DNA from: Anthocerotibacter panamensis C109
GTDB lineage: Bacteria; Cyanobacteriota; Cyanobacteriia; Gloeobacterales; Anthocerotibacteraceae
Length of the DNA stretch: 64,000 bases
Reading direction: 5' to 3'
NCBI RefSeq assembly: GCF_018389385.1
Contig: NZ_CP062698.1
Span: forward strand, 3,752,667 to 3,816,666
Of the stretch, positions 27,829 to 37,550 are shown one piece after another (the stretch's first letter is position 1; every line of letters begins with the position of its first letter). The notes below the pieces were generated by a model. The model did not search any database. It was not told where the DNA came from and saw only the letters and a list, made by a program, of their open reading frames with translations. The translations under genes and the position numbers were made by a program.

Positions 27829-28260
27829 AAATCAAGTGTCCTCGTTTGGGTAAAAAGCTGGTTTATTAAAGACATTAAGCCGGCCCACAGTGGGCCAGAA
27901 GGGGCTTTTAGGTCCGGTTGCGGACGTGAAGCAAGTATGTAGCAGTACAGGATTTGGATTCCCTAGCTATCAAAGCCGTACAAGGTGGTCTTCCAGTGCG
28001 CGCTTTAGTCCGGTCAAGTCTGCTCACTCTGAGCAGCGCCATGACCCCTATTGCAGAGAATTGTTTTTCCTCCTTGCGTGGGTATGTGGTTTTGGACAAA
28101 AGACTGTCTTGCCCGAGGCTCTTTCCCTATGTTCGCTTCACGGAGCCTGGACGGTTTTTTTACCTTCATAGGGATATTCTAACCTGCCCCAAGGATGAAG
28201 ACAACCCAGAGATAAGTCAGAAAATTTGGCAGCTAGCTGGTGGCAGGGATGGACAGGGTG
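27829..28260 (-). other. Long non-coding leader region of rnj
   Basis: This 432-bp gap between cimA and rnj holds no convincing gene. It contains GGCCCA-CAG-TGGGCC, a 6-bp GC hairpin near 27882-27896, and on the minus strand an AAGGAGG-type sequence near 28070 with no proper start codon at a good distance. It is long enough for a structured 5' leader, which would fit feedback control of an RNase transcript, but nothing matches a riboswitch or ncRNA family I know. Confidence 0.35.
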
Positions 28261-29865
<1,605 letters not shown>

Positions 29866-29882
29866 GGGCAGTTCTGAAGAGC

Positions 29883-29906
29883 AAGCTGTAGCTTATCGTA
29901 CAGCTT
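29883..29906 (-). promoter_or_regulatory. Leader hairpin upstream of cimA
   Basis: AAGCTGTA and TACAGCTT form a perfect 8-bp stem with an 8-base loop, 17 bases before the cimA start and in its leader. It is too close to the start to be a terminator with a T-run; it could be a control hairpin or protein-binding site. Confidence 0.35.
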
Positions 29907-29959
29907 TCCTTAGCGCTTTTTTGTCCTATCGAGCAACAGCTAGCCATTAAACCAGACGC

Positions 29960-30082
29960 TCAGACTTGGAGGCTTCGAGAAAGCCGTGTCTGCGGCCTCA
30001 GGCATAGCCAGGGAAAAAATGCAAACGTGACTCCAGCAATAGCTGCCAGGGTGAGAAATCCAGCCCGACATCGACGACCCAT
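29960..30082 (-). CDS. Possible 40-residue single-span membrane peptide
   Basis: An ATG frame of 41 codons with an Arg-rich start (MGRRCR), one hydrophobic segment (about 8-29, GFLTLAAIAGVTFAFFPWL) and a positive tail. It has the layout of a small membrane protein, but I do not recognise it and the ribosome site is weak (GGAG more than ten bases away). It is the only hint of coding in the 378-bp gap between cimA and the next gene, and may be chance. Confidence 0.25.
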   Translation of the reverse strand: MGRRCRAGFLTLAAIAGVTFAFFPWLCLRPQTRLSRSLQV

Positions 30083-30243
30083 CCGCTCACGAGATTACTC
30101 CCCGCAGCAGCCTAAACTACTGACCCATAGACCGGCAACCGCCGCCGCTCAAAAAGGGGCATAAAAAAGTCTTACTGAAAAGGGCTTGCAGTAGGCCGGT
30201 CAGGAATCGGAGATACTGGATATATAGCCCTTGGAGCGCCCCG

Positions 30244-30498
30244 ATGCCGCGTACGGCCAGCGAGTTTGCCCTGCACATCATCCTCAACGGTGGACACCAC
30301 GAAGTGGTCCGCATGACGAACTATAAGGACATCAACGACATTGTGCAGCAGGTCTTCATGCAACCAAGTGCCGGGAATGACTACATCAATATCCCGCTGC
30401 AATTGGAGGGAGAGTACATGATTGTCCGGCCTAGTTGCATCGCGGCCATCCATGTCGAGCCTTTGTACGGCTCCAGCCTCGAAGCCTACTCACAGTAG
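30244..30498 (+). CDS. Small conserved protein of unknown function
   Basis: 84 residues, with GGAG about seven bases before the ATG. The start MPRTASEFALHIILNGGHHEVVR and the later EYMIVRPSCIAAIHVEPLY look like a conserved cyanobacterial family I have seen but cannot name. It is soluble, with alternating strands, and has no metal motif. It converges with the disrupted sodC copy, with four bases between the stops. Confidence 0.68.
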   Translation: MPRTASEFALHIILNGGHHEVVRMTNYKDINDIVQQVFMQPSAGNDYINIPLQLEGEYMIVRPSCIAAIHVEPLYGSSLEAYSQ

Positions 30499-30502
30499 CC
30501 CA

Positions 30503-31147
30503 TTAGCGCGGGCCGGGGTCTCGGGACGACTCGATAGTGCCACAGGCAATCCGAGGACCACCGTCACCCGACTGGGCATGTAAAACAATCGTGCGACCCA
30601 AGAGTGATTGAGGCCCAGGGGTGAGCCTCACGCGTTCTTTGACATCCTCCCCGGCCTAAAGGCTATGCCTCCAGGCGGGCTATGGGATTCCCTAGATTGC
30701 TCTAGAGCGTTTCTGCTTCACAGGGAGTACCCTCAGCAGACTTCTTGACCGAGTGCCTAAGAACACGCCGTTAGCGGCGTGGCTTAAGCTGCAAAGAAAG
30801 CAAATTCAATGGTCTTTCTCTTCCCACAGTATGTCGCACGAAGCTGAGCATTGTGGTTGGCGAGGTGCCAATAGTGGCTTTCGTGGCGTTTGCGCATGGC
30901 CAGCCGAAGCATATCAAAAAGCCGCCCTAGAAGGGCGGGGCTTTAGACCCAATTCTTAGGTAAAAAACTCCAGCGTCCCCTGACCAGAGGCATCCACCGT
31001 GATATTGGGCAGATCCCCAGCCAGCCCGTGGTGATGGTGCATGGTGGCCCTCGCAAGCACTGAGTGCCCCCCGGCCCCAGCCATCTGTGCGAGCAGGAAC
31101 AGCAGGCACGGGCCTAGGGAGCCTTTTAAGGAGCAGTGCAGCATCAT
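30503..31147 (-). pseudogene. Second Cu/Zn superoxide dismutase gene, 5'-truncated and split by an inserted element
   Basis: Two pieces of a SodC-like protein on the minus strand. The upstream piece reads HHHHGLAGDLPNITVDASGQ and ends GTLEFFT; the downstream piece reads RVRLTPGPQSLLGRTIVLHA, followed by a GGPRIACGTIE end. They are interrupted by 321 bp (30639-30959). Removing exactly that segment joins them in frame as LEFFT-E-RVRLTP, continuous with the SodC fold (Zn-loop His, Cu His in VLHA, disulfide Cys in IACG). The 5' half with signal peptide and first Cu ligands cannot be found in the upstream sequence, so the gene was probably already damaged. Confidence 0.85.
30639..30959 (-). mobile_element. 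Non-autonomous IS200/IS605-type element (321 bp)
   Basis: The ends match IS200/IS605-family elements: on the minus strand it starts directly after TTAC (30963-30960) and ends in TCAA, and near each end lies an imperfect hairpin (CCGCCCT-TCT-AGGGCGG on the left and a GC-rich one next to the GGAGGATGTCAA end on the right). Such elements insert without target duplication next to TTAC, as seen here. No Y1 transposase or TnpB is encoded; the longest frame inside is about 40 codons. Excision would restore the sodC frame exactly. Confidence 0.85.
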
Positions 31148-31398
31148 TCACTTTACCTGCATCAAAACCATAGAGCATCGCTTGCTTAGCCGCTGCCTGT
31201 GATCCGCCATCAGACGGAGAAGTGCCGCGAAGGCGGAATCACCCAAGGACCCGAAGGCTGAGCATAAATAGCGTGAACGGCTCCGCATCTGGAGGCCATG
31301 CGCCATGGTAGCGTAGAAGCGCAGACACGCGACATCCAAAACTACAGGGCGATTCACAGCTCCTAATAACCACCACAACAAGCACTAAGGATACCACC
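31148..31398. other. Non-coding stretch upstream of the aldo/keto reductase gene
   Basis: Holds the promoter side of the aldo/keto reductase gene and the place where the missing 5' half of the sodC copy would have been. I see no gene, tRNA or recognisable motif apart from AAGGA before the reductase ATG. Confidence 0.4.
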
Positions 31399-32388
31399 AT
31401 GCAACAACGACAACTGGGCCGCGCAGGGCTTATGGTTTCCGCCTTGGGGCTGGGCTGTATGGGAATGTCAGAGTTCTACGGCTCCATCGACGAAACGGAG
31501 GCCGTCGCCACTTTACACCACGCCCTGGACTTGGGCATCACCCTGCTCGATACCGCAGACATGTATGGCATCGGCCACAATGAGGAGTTTATCGGCAAAG
31601 CAATCCGAGACCGCCGCGCATCGGTCGTCCTAGCGACCAAGTTTGGGATCGTCCGCAGTCGCACCGATGCCACTGTCCGGGGAATCAATGGCCGCCCCGA
31701 ATATGTGCGCAGTGCCTGTGAGGCTAGCCTTAAGCGGCTGGGCATCGAAGTCATTGACCTTTACTATCAGCACCGAGTTGACCCCAACACTCCTATCGAA
31801 GAGACCGTAGGCGCGATGGCTGACCTGGTTGAGGAGGGTAAAGTCCGCTTCCTGGGGCTCTCAGAAGCTTCCTCCTCCACCCTGCGGCGGGCCTGTGCCA
31901 TCCATCCCATCACCGCCCTACAGAGTGAATATTCTCTGTGGAGCCGCGATCCCGAAGACGACCTTCTGGCAACCTGCCGCGAACTGGGAGTCGGGTTTGT
32001 AGCCTACAGTCCGTTGGGCCGGGGCTTCCTGACCGGTCAGATCCGCCGCTTTGAGGACTTAGCCCCTGATGACTACCGCCGACACTCCCCGCGGTTTCAA
32101 GGAGAGAACTTCCAGCGCAATCTGGAACTGGTCCAACACATCGTACAGTTGGCTGCCCAAAAGGGATGTACCCCCGGACAACTCGCTCTGGCTTGGGTGT
32201 TGGCGCAAGGGGACGACATCGTTCCTATCCCTGGCACGAAGCGGCGCAGCTATCTGGAGGAGAATCTCGCCGCCCTCGAGGTGAAGCTCACTACAGCCGA
32301 CCTGTCAGAGATCAACACCCTAGTCCCACCCGGTACAGCCTCTGGAACCCGCTACCCTGCCCCGATGATGCAAGCGACCAACCGCTAA
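31399..32388 (+). CDS. Aldo/keto reductase
   Basis: 329 residues, a TIM-barrel NADPH-dependent reductase. It has [22 protein letters not shown] at the start, the catalytic tetrad region (DTADMYG with Asp and Tyr, Lys in VLATKFG, His in YYQHRVDP) and the nucleotide-binding end [19 protein letters not shown]-type segment near residue 280. It belongs to the AKR13 (YakC-like) group and would reduce aldehydes or ketones. The ATG follows AAGGA at a normal distance. It is not clearly linked to neighbours. Confidence 0.93.
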   Translation: MQQRQLGRAGLMVSALGLGCMGMSEFYGSIDETEAVATLHHALDLGITLLDTADMYGIGHNEEFIGKAIRDRRASVVLATKFGIVRSRTDATVRGINGRPEYVRSACEASLKRLGIEVIDLYYQHRVDPNTPIEETVGAMADLVEEGKVRFLGLSEASSSTLRRACAIHPITALQSEYSLWSRDPEDDLLATCRELGVGFVAYSPLGRGFLTGQIRRFEDLAPDDYRRHSPRFQGENFQRNLELVQHIVQLAAQKGCTPGQLALAWVLAQGDDIVPIPGTKRRSYLEENLAALEVKLTTADLSEINTLVPPGTASGTRYPAPMMQATNR

Positions 32389-32503
32389 AGGGAGCTGCGG
32401 ACTATACTGAGGAGGTCTGTGCTCAAGATTGCGGGGGGTACCTGCTTACATGGTAGCTACACAAACCCTCAGACCTCACCGATTGCGACCCAAGCGCTGA
32501 CCT

Positions 32504-32728
32504 ATGAATCCTGCCCAACTTCCCATCCAGCAAATCAATAACGTTCTCAAAATTTTCTATGTTGTTGAGTTGGGGATAGCCGCCGCAACAGAGCTGGCCC
32601 TCGAAACGACCGGGTTGAGCCAGGTTCTAGCCCCAGTGGTCACACTGCAACGCCTCAATGCAACCGTGCAGGTCGTCGGTTGGGCTGCGCTCATCGCTTA
32701 TCTGAACCGTTTGGAAGCAAGCACCTAA
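32504..32728 (+). CDS. Small hydrophobic hypothetical protein
   Basis: 74 residues, not recognised. It holds a mildly hydrophobic segment (about 17-31, KIFYVVELGIAAATEL) and a second (about 55-68, QVVGWAALIAYLNR), so it may be membrane-associated. It is convergent with psbM. No strong ribosome site is seen, and it could be spurious. Confidence 0.4.
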   Translation: MNPAQLPIQQINNVLKIFYVVELGIAAATELALETTGLSQVLAPVVTLQRLNATVQVVGWAALIAYLNRLEAST

Positions 32729-32746
32729 AATGCTTTGCGAAGGGGG

Positions 32747-32839
32747 CTAGCGTTCGGGGCTCTGGAGCCAGATGACCAGCAAGAACGCCACTGGGATGAG
32801 CACCAACAGTACGACAGCCAAAATTGGAATAGTGTTCAT
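32747..32839 (-). CDS. psbM: Photosystem II reaction centre protein M
   Basis: A 30-residue single-span protein. After MNTIPIL, the membrane segment reads LLVLIPVAFLLVIWLQ, matching the PsbM pattern LxVLxPxxFLLxxxxQ; in the family this is a low-molecular-mass subunit at the PSII dimer interface. It is shorter than the usual 33-36 residues at both ends. The ATG at 32839 has GGTGG about nine bases upstream. The family assignment is from the segment pattern, since so short a sequence has little else to go on. Confidence 0.82.
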   Translation of the reverse strand: MNTIPILAVVLLVLIPVAFLLVIWLQSPER

Positions 32840-32952
32840 TACGCGAAATCCACCGAACGCCCACAGGACAGCCCCAGTTTAGCGTGCCGGAGGGAGGGGA
32901 TCAAGACAAAAAGTTAACAACTGTAAAGAAAATAAGGGGTTCTGTGGACCCG

Positions 32953-33318
32953 TCAGTGGGGTTGGTGCAGGATTAGGCGATGGCCCATCGGGTCAAAGGC
33001 GTAGATTTCCCGGCCATGACTGGCTGAAACAATGACTCCGGGCGGAGGGTAGCCCAGAGCGGTGAGTTGGGCCATAGCTTCTTCCAGATCGACGACTTCC
33101 AGACACAGGCTCCAAGCACTTTTAGGAGAGCCCACGAACTGATCGGACTCGGTGGACCGGGGCTGGAAGATACCCAGCCGGAGCCCCAAGCACTGAAATT
33201 CCGCATAGCGCCCCGGCAAGTGAAGCGTGGGCGGGCTATCCAGGAGGCGGGCATAGAAGGCTACCAGGGTTTCCACCTCTGGGGTGGCGAGGGTGACCAG
33301 GACGCTAGAGAAGTCCAT
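32953..33318 (-). CDS. VOC-superfamily (glyoxalase/bleomycin-resistance fold) protein
   Basis: 121 residues with the paired beta-alpha-beta-beta-beta modules of the vicinal oxygen chelate fold: FSSVLVTLATPEVETLVAFYARLLD at the start and a C-terminal REIYAFDPMGHRLILHQ-type strand pair. The His/Glu metal ligand set of true glyoxalases is incomplete, so it may bind a small ligand rather than catalyse. It runs leftward toward psbM. Confidence 0.83.
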   Translation of the reverse strand: MDFSSVLVTLATPEVETLVAFYARLLDSPPTLHLPGRYAEFQCLGLRLGIFQPRSTESDQFVGSPKSAWSLCLEVVDLEEAMAQLTALGYPPPGVIVSASHGREIYAFDPMGHRLILHQPH

Positions 33319-33443
33319 GCAGCGTGAAAGTAGTTCCTCGTAGTCTACCGCGCAGTCTGGGCAATCGTTGTTTCTTTTCGCTAGCCTGGGGATAGTCAGC
33401 GAGTTGGGGAGACCTCCCCCGTCACATCCGCAGAGAGCCTGTT

Positions 33444-34529
33444 ATGACTACGACTTTACCCTTTGTAAACAAAACCCTGGATTCCTGGCTGGGAGCAGAA
33501 GCGGAAGATCTGCTGGCCCATCAGGCAAAAATTTCCAAACAGATGCTCCATCTGCCCGGTCCCGATGTGGTGGACCGGTTCTTTACCCTGAGCGACCGCT
33601 CGCCTCAGGTACTCAGGAGCCTCCAGCAACTCTATGGCACAGGTCGCCTCGCCAACACTGGTTACCTCTCGATCCTGCCGGTAGACCAGGGCATCGAACA
33701 CAGTGCCGGAGCCTCTTTTGCCCCCAATCCCATCTATTTTGACCCGGAAAATATTGTCCGGCTTGCGCTTGAATCCGGCTGCAACGCGGTCGCTACCACC
33801 CTGGGCGTGTTGGGCAGTGTCTCGCGCAGGTATGCCCACCGTATTCCCTTCCTGCTGAAGATTAACCACAACGAACTGTTGACCTATCCCAACCAGTTTG
33901 ACCAAATCCTCTTTGCCTCCGTGGAGCAAGCCTGGAATTTGGGGGCGGTGGCAGTCGGGGCGACCATCTATTTTGGTTCCCCCGAGTCTGGTCGTCAGAT
34001 TCAGGAGGTGAGCCGCGCCTTTGCTCGTGCTCATGAGTTGGGAATGGCGACCGTCCTCTGGTGCTATCTACGCAATAATGCCTTCAAGCAGGATAGAGAC
34101 TATCACCTCGCTGCGGACCTCACCGGACAAGCGAATCACTTGGGCGTGACCCTTGAGGCAGACATCATCAAGCAAAAACTTCCTGAGGTCAATGGCGGCT
34201 ACAGAGCAGTGGCGCAGGCAAACGGTCAGAGCTATGGCAAGACCGACCCACGGGTCTACACTGACCTCACCACCGACCACCCCATCGATCTCACCCGCTA
34301 TCAAGTCCTCAACTGCTATGCAGGGCGTATCGGACTCATCAATTCCGGTGGAGCCTCAGGCAAGAGTGACTTTGCCGACGCCATCCGCACAGCGGTCATC
34401 AATAAGCGCGCAGGCGGGAGTGGGCTCATCTCGGGGCGCAAGACCTTCCAACGACCCTTTGAGGAAGGGGTCGCCTTGTTCCATGCGATCCAGGATGTGT
34501 ATCTCTCCTCTGACGTGACAATTGCTTAA
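33444..34529 (+). CDS. fbaB: Class I fructose-bisphosphate aldolase (DhnA/FbaB type)
   Basis: 361 residues of the archaeal/bacterial-type class I aldolase. The family landmarks are [20 protein letters not shown] near residue 75, the substrate loop [14 protein letters not shown] with the Schiff-base region around it, [13 protein letters not shown], and a C-terminal phosphate-binding [13 protein letters not shown]. It cleaves fructose 1,6-bisphosphate (and sedoheptulose bisphosphate) in the cytoplasm, for glycolysis and the Calvin cycle. It stands alone, with its own start after a 125-bp gap. Confidence 0.94.
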   Translation: MTTTLPFVNKTLDSWLGAEAEDLLAHQAKISKQMLHLPGPDVVDRFFTLSDRSPQVLRSLQQLYGTGRLANTGYLSILPVDQGIEHSAGASFAPNPIYFDPENIVRLALESGCNAVATTLGVLGSVSRRYAHRIPFLLKINHNELLTYPNQFDQILFASVEQAWNLGAVAVGATIYFGSPESGRQIQEVSRAFARAHELGMATVLWCYLRNNAFKQDRDYHLAADLTGQANHLGVTLEADIIKQKLPEVNGGYRAVAQANGQSYGKTDPRVYTDLTTDHPIDLTRYQVLNCYAGRIGLINSGGASGKSDFADAIRTAVINKRAGGSGLISGRKTFQRPFEEGVALFHAIQDVYLSSDVTIA

Positions 34530-34619
34530 GAGAGCCGCTCAACACCGTATCGTTGTCCGTGCTACATAGCGAGATGGCCTTTCATTTACTATGGAGAGAA
34601 TCTGTTCACACCCTCTACC

Positions 34620-35404
34620 ATGGGTCAGGCTAGCGCGGTTTTTCCTTCGTTTTTTAAAGACCTGTTCAAGCGGCAAGTGCTACAGGTACTTGTCGGCTAT
34701 ATTGCGGCTTGCTGGAGCATTACGCAGTTTGTAGACTGGTTGGTCAACCGCTATGCGCTCTCGCCCTACCTAGTGGATTTGTGGGTGGACCTTTCGGTGC
34801 TCTTGTTGCCCACAGTGCTCTTGCTTGCCTACTTCCGGGGGGAACCGGGGGCGACCCCTTGGACTTGGGCGGAGAAGATCGGCATCCCCCTCAACTTGAT
34901 CTTGGCAGCGGTTATCCTCTTCGCTGCTTTTCAGGGCAAAGAGTTGGGGGCTATTATCGAAACGGTCACCATCCAAGACAGTAGCGGCAGTACCAGACAG
35001 CGCTCCAACAAAACCATACTGCACAGGACGCTGTGGAGGTCTACGCTTCACTGAGTGAGTATTATCGGCTACGGGGGCAGTGGCGTGCTTCTTTGGAGAG
35101 CGTGGCGGATTTGGTGAAGCAAAGGAGTAAAACGGGCTCTATCAGTCCCTTGATCAATCAGGCTTTTACGGTAGATGCCTATGTGCACATCGGTCAAAAA
35201 GACCAAGCCTTTGCCACGCTCCGCTCCATCGAAACACAGATCAAATCAAATACCCTGATACGCGCCATAGTGCAACTCAGCTATGCGCAGCTTTATATCA
35301 CGCTGGAACAACCCGACGAGGCTGAGCCCTTGATTGCCCCGGCAGAGAAAATTATCAAAGGCTATGGCTTGGGTCAGGCAGTTCAAAATTTCTTAACAAT
35401 CTAA
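34620..35404 (+). pseudogene. Collapsed membrane/TPR protein gene
   Basis: Two frames appear to be the ends of one much longer gene. The first (34620-35054) has three or so membrane segments (VLQVLVGYIAACWSITQFV, LWVDLSVLLLPTVLLLAYF, IPLNLILAAVILFAAF) followed by AIIETVTIQDSSG; this is the start of the TolB-like/TPR integral membrane family, which normally continues for several hundred residues. The second (from about 35005) is TPR-like, DAVEVYASLSEYYRLRGQW, to the stop at 35404. The central part is missing and the frames are out of step. The end overlaps the next gene on the other strand by 12 bp. Confidence 0.68.
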
Positions 35405-36436
35405 CAGCTCAGGGGAACTAGTCCAAGCCCGCTTAATCATGCGCGCAACGTCTTCACTTGTATTGATCCAGTGCAGTTTGATTTTTGGGTGCTGCTGTTG
35501 AAACACTCTAAAAATTTCATCTGCGAATGCTTGGCCTATGGTGCTCACATTACTAAAGTCAAGCACGATATCTTTAAAGCATTCCAAGCGAGCTACAAGA
35601 CGCTTAGCTTGAGAGCGAGAGACAAGGTTTTCATCGCCATAACGGGCTAGGATAACGGGTACGCAAGTTTTTGTGAAAGCAAAATTATCTTCCTCGGAGG
35701 TATACTGCAAAAAAATTTCTTTGGAAGTACGTTTTGAATTTGGATCAATTTCCATATAAACAAAAGTTCCTTGCTTCTCTTTCGCATCTTCCAAAAGCCA
35801 ATCCTCTCTATCTCCAATGCTATGTTTAAAGAAAAGCCTGCCGGAGAAAATAGCAAAATTATCAAACATCCGGCTAGAAAAAAAGATTCCTTCTCCAGTA
35901 TGATTTTTAGGGTCAGTCGTCACTTTTCCCTTAGCAAGTTCAAGCATAGCAAAGTGTTCTTCGGGAAGATTAAAGGCTTGTTGAATTTTCTTGAAAATAC
36001 CAACTCCATTATCAAGGATTGATATTTGGATAGATACTGGTGTGTATTCAATCTGAATAGCTACGCTGTTTCCCTCAGAGTGGTCTATTACATTATTTAA
36101 TATTTCTGTGAATCCGTACGCGCATATTTGCAGTATATGATCAGGAACGCCATGGAGAAGAGGTTTGATCCGGTTAGACCATATAATATCTTCTTGTAGT
36201 TCAGGAGAGATTGCTAAAACAATCCGCTCCTTATTCATAGAGACTAAAAAATATTCTTTACTCTTGGTACTTCCTTGGCCTGTGATGATATTTTCTTGGG
36301 TAAGTTGCTGCAAATGGCGGTTGATCGCCTGTCGCGACACACCAAACTTTTCACAGGCAGTGCGGGCTACTTCTCGAGGATTTTTGCTGATTTGCTGAAT
36401 CAAAAAACGCTTAATCTCACTGGCATCAGGGCTCAT
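35393..36436 (-). CDS. HTH-ATPase-STAS-like (DUF4325) regulator
   Basis: About 347 residues from ATG at 36436. Domains: an N-terminal winged helix (about 5-65, FGVSRQAINRHLQQL); a GHKL-type ATPase (about 80-215) with the N-box region ICAYGFTEILNNVIDHSEG and the ISILDNGVGIFKKI G1 loop; and a C-terminal STAS-like DUF4325 (about 255-345, QAKRLVARLECFKDIVLDFSN and TIGQAFADEIFRVF). The ATPase looks intact. This three-part protein is scattered among bacteria; several homologues lie in defence or phage-rich regions, and the function is not settled. The gene is visibly more AT-rich than its neighbours, which suggests acquisition. Confidence 0.87.
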   Translation of the reverse strand: MSPDASEIKRFLIQQISKNPREVARTACEKFGVSRQAINRHLQQLTQENIITGQGSTKSKEYFLVSMNKERIVLAISPELQEDIIWSNRIKPLLHGVPDHILQICAYGFTEILNNVIDHSEGNSVAIQIEYTPVSIQISILDNGVGIFKKIQQAFNLPEEHFAMLELAKGKVTTDPKNHTGEGIFFSSRMFDNFAIFSGRLFFKHSIGDREDWLLEDAKEKQGTFVYMEIDPNSKRTSKEIFLQYTSEEDNFAFTKTCVPVILARYGDENLVSRSQAKRLVARLECFKDIVLDFSNVSTIGQAFADEIFRVFQQQHPKIKLHWINTSEDVARMIKRAWTSSPELLDC

Positions 36437-36459
36437 GTCTGTCAACCGTTTATTCCTAA

Positions 36460-36489
36460 ATTGTAAACATAAAAGGTTTTTATTGTCAA
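36460..36489 (-). promoter_or_regulatory. Sigma-70-type promoter of the DUF4325 gene
   Basis: On the minus strand TTGACA (36489-36484) and TACAAT (36465-36460) are separated by 18 bases, 24 bases before the start codon. Both boxes are close to consensus, which is unusual in this GC-rich window. Confidence 0.7.
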
Positions 36490-36570
36490 CAAAACTGAGT
36501 TATAGAAGTTGCGATCAGGCTCATCTCCATGGCGGCAGCCCCAGCGCTATGGGTGTTTTATAATTGGGTT

Positions 36571-37545
36571 ATGAACATTCCGGTCAAGATTCGTCGTCAA
36601 GCGTCCCGCACCAGCGCCCCGCGTTTTGAAACCTATACTGTGGACTGTGACCCTAAGAGCAACACGATTCTGGATGTCCTAAATCGGATTCAGTGGGAGC
36701 AAGACGGTTCGTTGGTCTTTCGCCGCAACTGCCGTAACGCCATCTGTGGCTCCTGCGCTATGCGTGTCAATGGGCGGGCGGTGTTGGCTTGTCAAAAACT
36801 GGTCGTGGAAGAGTTGGAGGCGCGCGGGGAACTGGTGATTGCGCCTATGGGAAATCTGCCTGTTGTTAAAGATCTAGTCGTGGACATGACGCAGTTTTGG
36901 CAGGGTGTCAAGCGTGTGGACCCCTATGTCTCTACTGCTTCTAGGCAAATCTCGGCGACAGAGTACCTGCAAACCCCCGAACAGCGCACCAAACTGGAGG
37001 AAGCAGCGAACTGCATCCTCTGTGGAGCCTGCTATTCCGAGTGCAATTCAGTGGTGGGGGATGCGAATTTTGTCGGTCCCCACGCCTTGGCTAAAGCCTA
37101 TCGGGTTTGGGCGGACAATCGGGATGACCGCACGCAAGAGCGCATTCAACAATACACCCAACCGGGCTTTGTCTGGGATTGCACTCGCTGTTTTAACTGC
37201 AACGAGGTCTGTCCGGTCGGGGTTCAGCCCCTAGATCGGATCACGCAAATCAAGCAAGAAATCCTCAAGCACAGCGAACTGCCTGAGACCACGCCGCTAC
37301 GCCACCGCCACACGATGGTGGAATTGGTCAAAGAGGGCGGCTGGATCGATGAGCGTAAATTTGGCCTCAAGGTGGTGAGTAACAATGGGCGGGATGTAAA
37401 AGGGCTGTTGAGCCTGATTCCCCTGGGCTTGAGAATGCTCCTGTGCGGCAAACTCCCCGCTCCCTGGCGCTTCCACCCTTCCGAGGGAGCCCGCGAAGTC
37501 CGGGCTGTTATCATTGCTGTCGAAAGGGCACGCGATAAAACCTAG
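36571..37545 (+). CDS. sdhB: Succinate dehydrogenase/fumarate reductase iron-sulfur subunit
   Basis: About 324 residues from ATG at 36571. The N-terminal domain has the [2Fe-2S] ligands in CRNAICGSC plus the later Cys in LAC. The C-terminal domain has CILCGACYSEC for a [4Fe-4S] cluster and CTRCFNCNEVCP for the third. In classical SdhB the third motif lacks the second Cys and binds [3Fe-4S]; here the extra Cys suggests a [4Fe-4S], as in type E enzymes paired with an HdrB-like partner. It passes electrons from SdhA to quinone or another acceptor. TATAAT ends seven bases before the ATG, so the mRNA may be nearly leaderless. Confidence 0.93.
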   Translation: MNIPVKIRRQASRTSAPRFETYTVDCDPKSNTILDVLNRIQWEQDGSLVFRRNCRNAICGSCAMRVNGRAVLACQKLVVEELEARGELVIAPMGNLPVVKDLVVDMTQFWQGVKRVDPYVSTASRQISATEYLQTPEQRTKLEEAANCILCGACYSECNSVVGDANFVGPHALAKAYRVWADNRDDRTQERIQQYTQPGFVWDCTRCFNCNEVCPVGVQPLDRITQIKQEILKHSELPETTPLRHRHTMVELVKEGGWIDERKFGLKVVSNNGRDVKGLLSLIPLGLRMLLCGKLPAPWRFHPSEGAREVRAVIIAVERARDKT

Positions 37546-37550
37546 GGCTG

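Noticed and set aside
27908-28099. 63-codon minus-strand frame in the rnj leader with AAGGAGG nearby
   Set aside because: The ribosome-site-like sequence lies inside the frame, not before a start codon, and the product has no recognisable features.
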